From VXYL01 sp965200375 (GTDB lineage: Bacteria > Pseudomonadota > Gammaproteobacteria > Pseudomonadales > Azotimanducaceae), in assembly GCA_965200375.1 (NCBI GenBank), contig OZ241353.1:1922001-1986000 (forward strand): DNA of 64,000 bases, in the 5' to 3' direction. The notes beneath the pieces were generated by a model. The model ran no database searches and was not told where the DNA came from. It worked only from the letters and a program-made list of their open reading frames with translations. Positions 60,303 through 64,000 of this stretch are shown here, piece by piece (within the stretch, counting starts at the first letter, position 1; every line of letters begins with the position of its first letter). A program made the position numbers and the translations under genes.

Positions 60303-62642
60303 CTAGAACTCCACCCGCAGCGTCACGCTGGCCATCCGCGACGGCCCGATGAAGAACGTGCCGCCCTGGTCGCCGTCCGGCGCCGAGAGGTAGCGTTCGT
60401 TGGCGAGGTTGCTGGCGTTGAACTGCACCTCTGCCTTCTCCACGGTTCCAGCTGGACGCAGGCTGTACCGGGCGCTTAGCCCGAGCAGCGTGTAGGCAGG
60501 CACGACGGCGGCGTTGGCCAGGTCCCCGGGGCGGTCGCCGACGTGCCTGACGTTCGCCGAGATGCGCCACGCCGTGGCGCGGCGCCAGATCAGCTCGCCG
60601 AACCACTGGTTCTTCGGCGCGTTCACCAGGCGTCCGCCGGCGACGACGCCTTCTGCCGGAACATCGTCCGTGTACTCGGCTGCCAGGTAGGAATAGGCGC
60701 CGTAGCCGGCAATTCCCCCGCCAAGGTCGAAGGACGCCGCCAGCTCGACGCCGTGGCTCCGCACGCCGCCCACGTTGAGAACTTCGATGGCGTCTTGCAG
60801 GTACAGGTCGCCGCCGACGGCAGCCAGGTTGACGGCGCCGAGACGACCGCGTGAACGCTGGGCGAACGCCTGCATGGCCAGACCGCCCCTGGCGCCGTTC
60901 CAACGCACGCCGACGTCGAAGTTGTCCGCCCGTTCTGGGCACAGGTGGCTTGTCGAACCGGCGGCCAGCAGACCGTCCGCCAGCATCAGCACGTTGCGGG
61001 AGTAGTGTGCGAACAGCTCGACATTGCGCCAAGCGTAGACGGCGCCGAACTTCGGCAGCCACTCCCGGCGCGACTGGCTGCGCCGCATCTCGTCCAAGCG
61101 CGAGGCGTAGCGGGTCTCCACGGCGTGGTAGGCCAGCGCCGTGGTCACCTCGAGTGCGCCGAGGCCGAGGCGATGCTGCACGTAGCCGCGCTGGCTGGCG
61201 CTCTCGAAGCGCCGCTCGAAGTGCGTCCAGTGCAGGGCCGAGGCGGCCGGCCGGATGGTGCCGGGATCCCGGAGATCGAGGTCGAACCACTGCCGGTTGC
61301 TGTCCCGGTTCTGCCGTTCCAGCCAGATGCCGGCGATGACCGCGTGACGGCCGACCGTGCGCTTGGCCTCTGCGGTGGCGCCGAAGCGGCGGTTCCAGTA
61401 GCCGGAGCGTCGCCGGGACGCAATCGGCTCGGCATCGGCGCAGCCGAAGCCCGGATCGATGGCGTAGCCCACGGAGTCGCCGGGGTAGCGGCCCCGCAGG
61501 CAGGCGTAGTCCGCCACGGACGTGTTCGGCGCCGGCAGCAGGCCGCCGCCGGGCGTGCGCTGGAAGGTGCGTCGGTAGAACTCGGATGCGCCCTCCGGTC
61601 CGTTGATGCGGCCGTCCCGGGTGGCGACGCGAAACGGCGGCGCCCACCAGCCCCAGCCGTGCTGGCGGTGGAAGTACGGCGTGAGCGCCAACGTCGCCTC
61701 GTTGCGCTCGCTGCGATGGCGAATTTCCAGCGCGGCGGATCTGTTCCACCGGGTTCCGCCCCAGCCGGGCCGCCAGTAGCCGACGGACCGAATAGCGAAG
61801 TCGTCCAGCAGGCCGTCGCTCGTCGGATTGGCACGGAAGTCCGCCAACGTGACCGAGTTGTAGTCCGTCTCGTTGCGGTAGTTCCAAGCGGCCTTCAGCT
61901 TCGCGGTCGTACCGCTGGCGAAATCCTTCGCCACCTTGAGGTCCACGTGCTGGCGGTCGAAACGCCCGGTCCCCTTGCCGATCCACGAACGCAGCGAAGA
62001 GTCGGAAACGCTGAGGTAGGACGCAACGCCGGATGCCCCTTGGCCGGTGTCGGCGCGAAGGAACACGCGACTCAAGCGGTGTTCGCCGGCCGTGTAGTCG
62101 AGTCGAAGACGCCGTTCGTCCAGCGGATCGTTCGTCGTGTAGCGGATGGTGCCGCCGAGCGCGGCGTTGGAGGCGCTGCCGATGTCCGCGGCGTTCTGGC
62201 CCACCTGCACCTCGGCCACGTTCTCGTTGTCCACGAACGCGTTCGGCTTCTGGCCGCCGCCGTACACGGAGTCGCCGTTCGGCATGCCGTCCACCATGTA
62301 GCCGACCTGCGCGGTGTCCGTGCCGTTGCTCATGCCGCGAACGTAGATGCGCGTGGACCAGTCGTTGCCGCCCACGGCGTCGCCTTGGGTGACGCGTACG
62401 CCGGGCAGCCGATTGAGGCGGCTGAGGACGTCCAGCATCGGGTTCTCGGCTTGCAGCGCATCGCCGGCGACGGTGCTGTTGGCGCGGGCTTCGCGGAAGC
62501 CGAGCAGTTCGCCGCGGGCCTTGACGACCTTCTCTTCGATTGTCCCGGGAGCCCCGGAGCCCGTGTCTTCGGCGGCGACCCCGGCTGGCGCAAGCAGCGC
62601 CAGTGCCGCCGCAAGCCAGCGGCGTTTGGCCTTGGCCTCCAT
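60303..62642 (-). CDS. TonB-dependent outer-membrane receptor
   Basis: This is 779 residues from the ATG at 62642, chosen because the signal peptide RRWLAAALALLAPAGVAAED follows directly. The plug domain shows LSRLNRLPGVRVTQGDAVGG, IYVRGMSNG and VDGMPNGDSVYGG; the barrel ends with LRVEF, the C-terminal Phe that guides outer-membrane insertion. It imports a siderophore or other large nutrient using ExbB/TonB energy. The nitroreductase gene begins 42 bases upstream on the same strand. The substrate is not predictable. Confidence 0.9.
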   Translation of the reverse strand: MEAKAKRRWLAAALALLAPAGVAAEDTGSGAPGTIEEKVVKARGELLGFREARANSTVAGDALQAENPMLDVLSRLNRLPGVRVTQGDAVGGNDWSTRIYVRGMSNGTDTAQVGYMVDGMPNGDSVYGGGQKPNAFVDNENVAEVQVGQNAADIGSASNAALGGTIRYTTNDPLDERRLRLDYTAGEHRLSRVFLRADTGQGASGVASYLSVSDSSLRSWIGKGTGRFDRQHVDLKVAKDFASGTTAKLKAAWNYRNETDYNSVTLADFRANPTSDGLLDDFAIRSVGYWRPGWGGTRWNRSAALEIRHRSERNEATLALTPYFHRQHGWGWWAPPFRVATRDGRINGPEGASEFYRRTFQRTPGGGLLPAPNTSVADYACLRGRYPGDSVGYAIDPGFGCADAEPIASRRRSGYWNRRFGATAEAKRTVGRHAVIAGIWLERQNRDSNRQWFDLDLRDPGTIRPAASALHWTHFERRFESASQRGYVQHRLGLGALEVTTALAYHAVETRYASRLDEMRRSQSRREWLPKFGAVYAWRNVELFAHYSRNVLMLADGLLAAGSTSHLCPERADNFDVGVRWNGARGGLAMQAFAQRSRGRLGAVNLAAVGGDLYLQDAIEVLNVGGVRSHGVELAASFDLGGGIAGYGAYSYLAAEYTDDVPAEGVVAGGRLVNAPKNQWFGELIWRRATAWRISANVRHVGDRPGDLANAAVVPAYTLLGLSARYSLRPAGTVEKAEVQFNASNLANERYLSAPDGDQGGTFFIGPSRMASVTLRVEF

Positions 62643-62684
62643 CCGCTGCCTCCACCGTCTGCGCTGGCGCCGAACCAAGCGACC

Positions 62685-63275
62685 CTACTGCGGCGCCCAC
62701 TCCGATACCACGTCTTCGTAGGCCGGCCGGGCCCGCTCCCCCAAGGCGTCGCCGCTGCCGATGTAGAGGAACCCCGCCAGGCGGTCGTCGCCGACCAGGC
62801 CCAGCGCCCGGCACACCGCGGCATCGTAGGCGTACCACTCGGTGAGCCACTGCGCGGCGTAGCCCAGCGACTGCGCGGCCACCAGCAGGTTCTGGCAGGC
62901 GGCACCAGCGGAGAGCACTTGCTCCCACTCCGGGATCTTGTGCCCCTTCTGCACCTTGGACACGACCGCTACCACCACGGGCGCCCGCGCCAAACGCCGG
63001 CGCTCCAGCGCCACGCGCTCGTCGGCAGCGTCCGGGTTGTCGCGCCGGAAAGACGCGCCGATCACGTCGCCGACCGCATGGCGCGCCTCGCCACGCAGGA
63101 CCACGAAGCGCCAGGGCGTCAGCCGGCCGTGGTCGGGCACGCGCATGGCCGCTTCGAGGATCGAACGCAGGTCCGCTTCGTCCGGCCCGGGATCCGCCAT
63201 CAGGTTCGCCAGCACGGAACGACGGGAAAGAAGCAAGTCGATAGGGCGCCGGTCGCGGACATTGAGTTCGGACAT
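62685..63275 (-). CDS. Nitroreductase family protein (YdjA-like)
   Basis: This encodes 196 residues from the ATG at 63275. DLLLSRRSVLANLM holds the Arg-Arg-Ser FMN-binding start, VPDHGRLTPWRFVVLRG is typical of the small YdjA branch, and AACQNLLVAAQSLGYAAQWL and FLYIGSGD complete the FMN site. It reduces nitro or quinone compounds with NAD(P)H in the cytoplasm. It may be co-transcribed with the downstream TonB receptor. Confidence 0.85.
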   Translation of the reverse strand: MSELNVRDRRPIDLLLSRRSVLANLMADPGPDEADLRSILEAAMRVPDHGRLTPWRFVVLRGEARHAVGDVIGASFRRDNPDAADERVALERRRLARAPVVVAVVSKVQKGHKIPEWEQVLSAGAACQNLLVAAQSLGYAAQWLTEWYAYDAAVCRALGLVGDDRLAGFLYIGSGDALGERARPAYEDVVSEWAPQ

Positions 63276-63407
63276 GGACCACCTGAAGCACTGCAAATGA
63301 GAATCAATCCTATTGGCGGGCAGGCGGCAGTGTCAAATCGGTTGCGCCACCGCACGTTATGGTCTATTCAGCAAGCCAACAGTTTGGCGACGACAGGGGC
63401 GTACACC

Positions 63408-64000
63408 ATGCGAACGCAGTTGCCGAGCTGGACGCCCTGGATGCTGGCCGGGCTGCTCTTTGCCGCCGTCGGGGCTTCCGGCCAGCCTGGTGCCGCCCCG
63501 GTGCCGGCGGCCCTTGACGAATGGCGCGGCTGGGTGCTGCACGGCAAGGGCTATCGCCGCTGCCCCCTCCTGTACGACGCCGGCGGCGAGAAGCGGGGGG
63601 ATTTCCTGTGCGCTTGGCCAGGGCGGCTGGAGCTGGTGCTCGACGCCGGCGGCGGGACGTTCAAGCAGTCCTGGACGCTTTACGACGACGGCCCGGTGCC
63701 GCTGCCGGGCGATGCCGAGCGCTGGCCGCAGGACGTGGCCGCGAACGGGCAGCGCGTGCCGGTGGTGTCCCGGGACGGCGCGCCTGCGGTATGGCTTGGC
63801 CCCGGCACCCACGCCTTGAGCGGCCGTTTCGCCTGGCGGACTCGCCCGGCGACGCTGCCGCTGCCGCCAGCAGTGGGTCTCGTGGCCCTGACGCTCGACG
63901 GCGAGGCGGTGCGGTTGCCGCGCCTGGACGACGGCCTGTGGCTGGGCGCAACGGCCCGCGAGCAGGCGGCCGCGGACAGCCTCGAGGTGCGGGTGTACCG
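63408..64000 (+). CDS. Exported hypothetical protein (3' truncated)
   Basis: The frame from the ATG at 63408 is open to the window end (197 codons). WMLAGLLFAAVGASGQPGAA is a signal peptide. The mature part is beta-rich, with YRRCPLLYDAGGEKRGDFLC and LVLDAGGGTFKQSWTLYDDG, then FAWRTRPATLPLPPAVGLVA, suggesting repeated jelly-roll-like domains of a large periplasmic or surface protein. No family was recognised and the rest is outside the window. Confidence 0.62.
   Translation, partial: MRTQLPSWTPWMLAGLLFAAVGASGQPGAAPVPAALDEWRGWVLHGKGYRRCPLLYDAGGEKRGDFLCAWPGRLELVLDAGGGTFKQSWTLYDDGPVPLPGDAERWPQDVAANGQRVPVVSRDGAPAVWLGPGTHALSGRFAWRTRPATLPLPPAVGLVALTLDGEAVRLPRLDDGLWLGATAREQAAADSLEVRVY

Overview
The window is high-GC proteobacterial chromosome, probably gammaproteobacterial. 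Evidence for this is a TonB-dependent receptor ending in Phe, ATGA/TGATG-coupled operons, CaiB/enoyl-CoA hydratase/Baeyer-Villiger genes, a fused NDH-SelD and a RHH-VapC module. The exact taxon cannot be read from the sequence. No rRNA, tRNA, CRISPR array, integrase or intact transposase was recognised.

Layout. (1) 1-13.3 kb is core or metabolic DNA. It holds a truncated oxalyl-CoA decarboxylase/2-hydroxyacyl-CoA lyase and a SAM methyltransferase on the plus strand. A tightly coupled minus-strand unit follows (enoyl-CoA hydratase, Baeyer-Villiger-type monooxygenase, CaiB CoA-transferase), then a divergent [2Fe-2S] ferredoxin, a redoxin, the NDH-SelD fusion, and a minus-strand group of GCS2 ligase, M14 aspartoacylase-like enzyme and MetX-like acyltransferase.

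(2) 13.5-49.7 kb is a dense defence island. Its frame is a class 1 DISARM system: drmD (SNF2-type helicase, 15210), drmMI (adenine methyltransferase, 19979), drmA (helicase, 41791) and drmB (DUF1998, 46818), headed by an unusual PP2C-type phosphatase gene. The system is split: 17.8 kb of other modules lie between drmMI and drmA. In order these are Kiwa (kwaA overlaps the end of drmMI), two membrane proteins, a HicA plus HicB-GIY-YIG pair, a HigA-like regulator, a broken Phd-type antitoxin, an IetAS-type AAA ATPase/subtilase pair, a three-Cys-motif (DUF5131) gene with an internally deleted TcmP partner, a broken VapC, an unknown gene plus PIN protein, a type II-short CBASS operon (CD-NTase, E2-like, patatin), a divergent XRE-ImmA/IrrE gene plus PIN protein, and an intact VapBC. 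A PD-(D/E)XK-like gene sits between drmA and drmB, bracketed by 66-bp direct repeats with a decayed drmB fragment. A decayed drmA fragment follows drmB, and an ~90-bp repeat marks the right edge. These scars show repeated recombination between DISARM alleles.

(3) 49.7-64 kb is core DNA again: ribH, a GH20 hexosaminidase and an APH-fold sugar kinase in one coupled run, ahcY, a DsbA-fold isomerase, a retropepsin-like protease, a frameshifted propeller/cytochrome c/CBM-like gene, a small secreted protein, a TonB-dependent receptor, a nitroreductase and a truncated exported protein.

How the parts relate: DISARM, Kiwa, CBASS and IetAS should give layered anti-phage protection, with TA and PIN modules stabilising the island or acting as abortive effectors. 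Several cargo genes are visibly less GC-rich than the DISARM genes, and the broken small genes indicate turnover while the large effectors stay intact.
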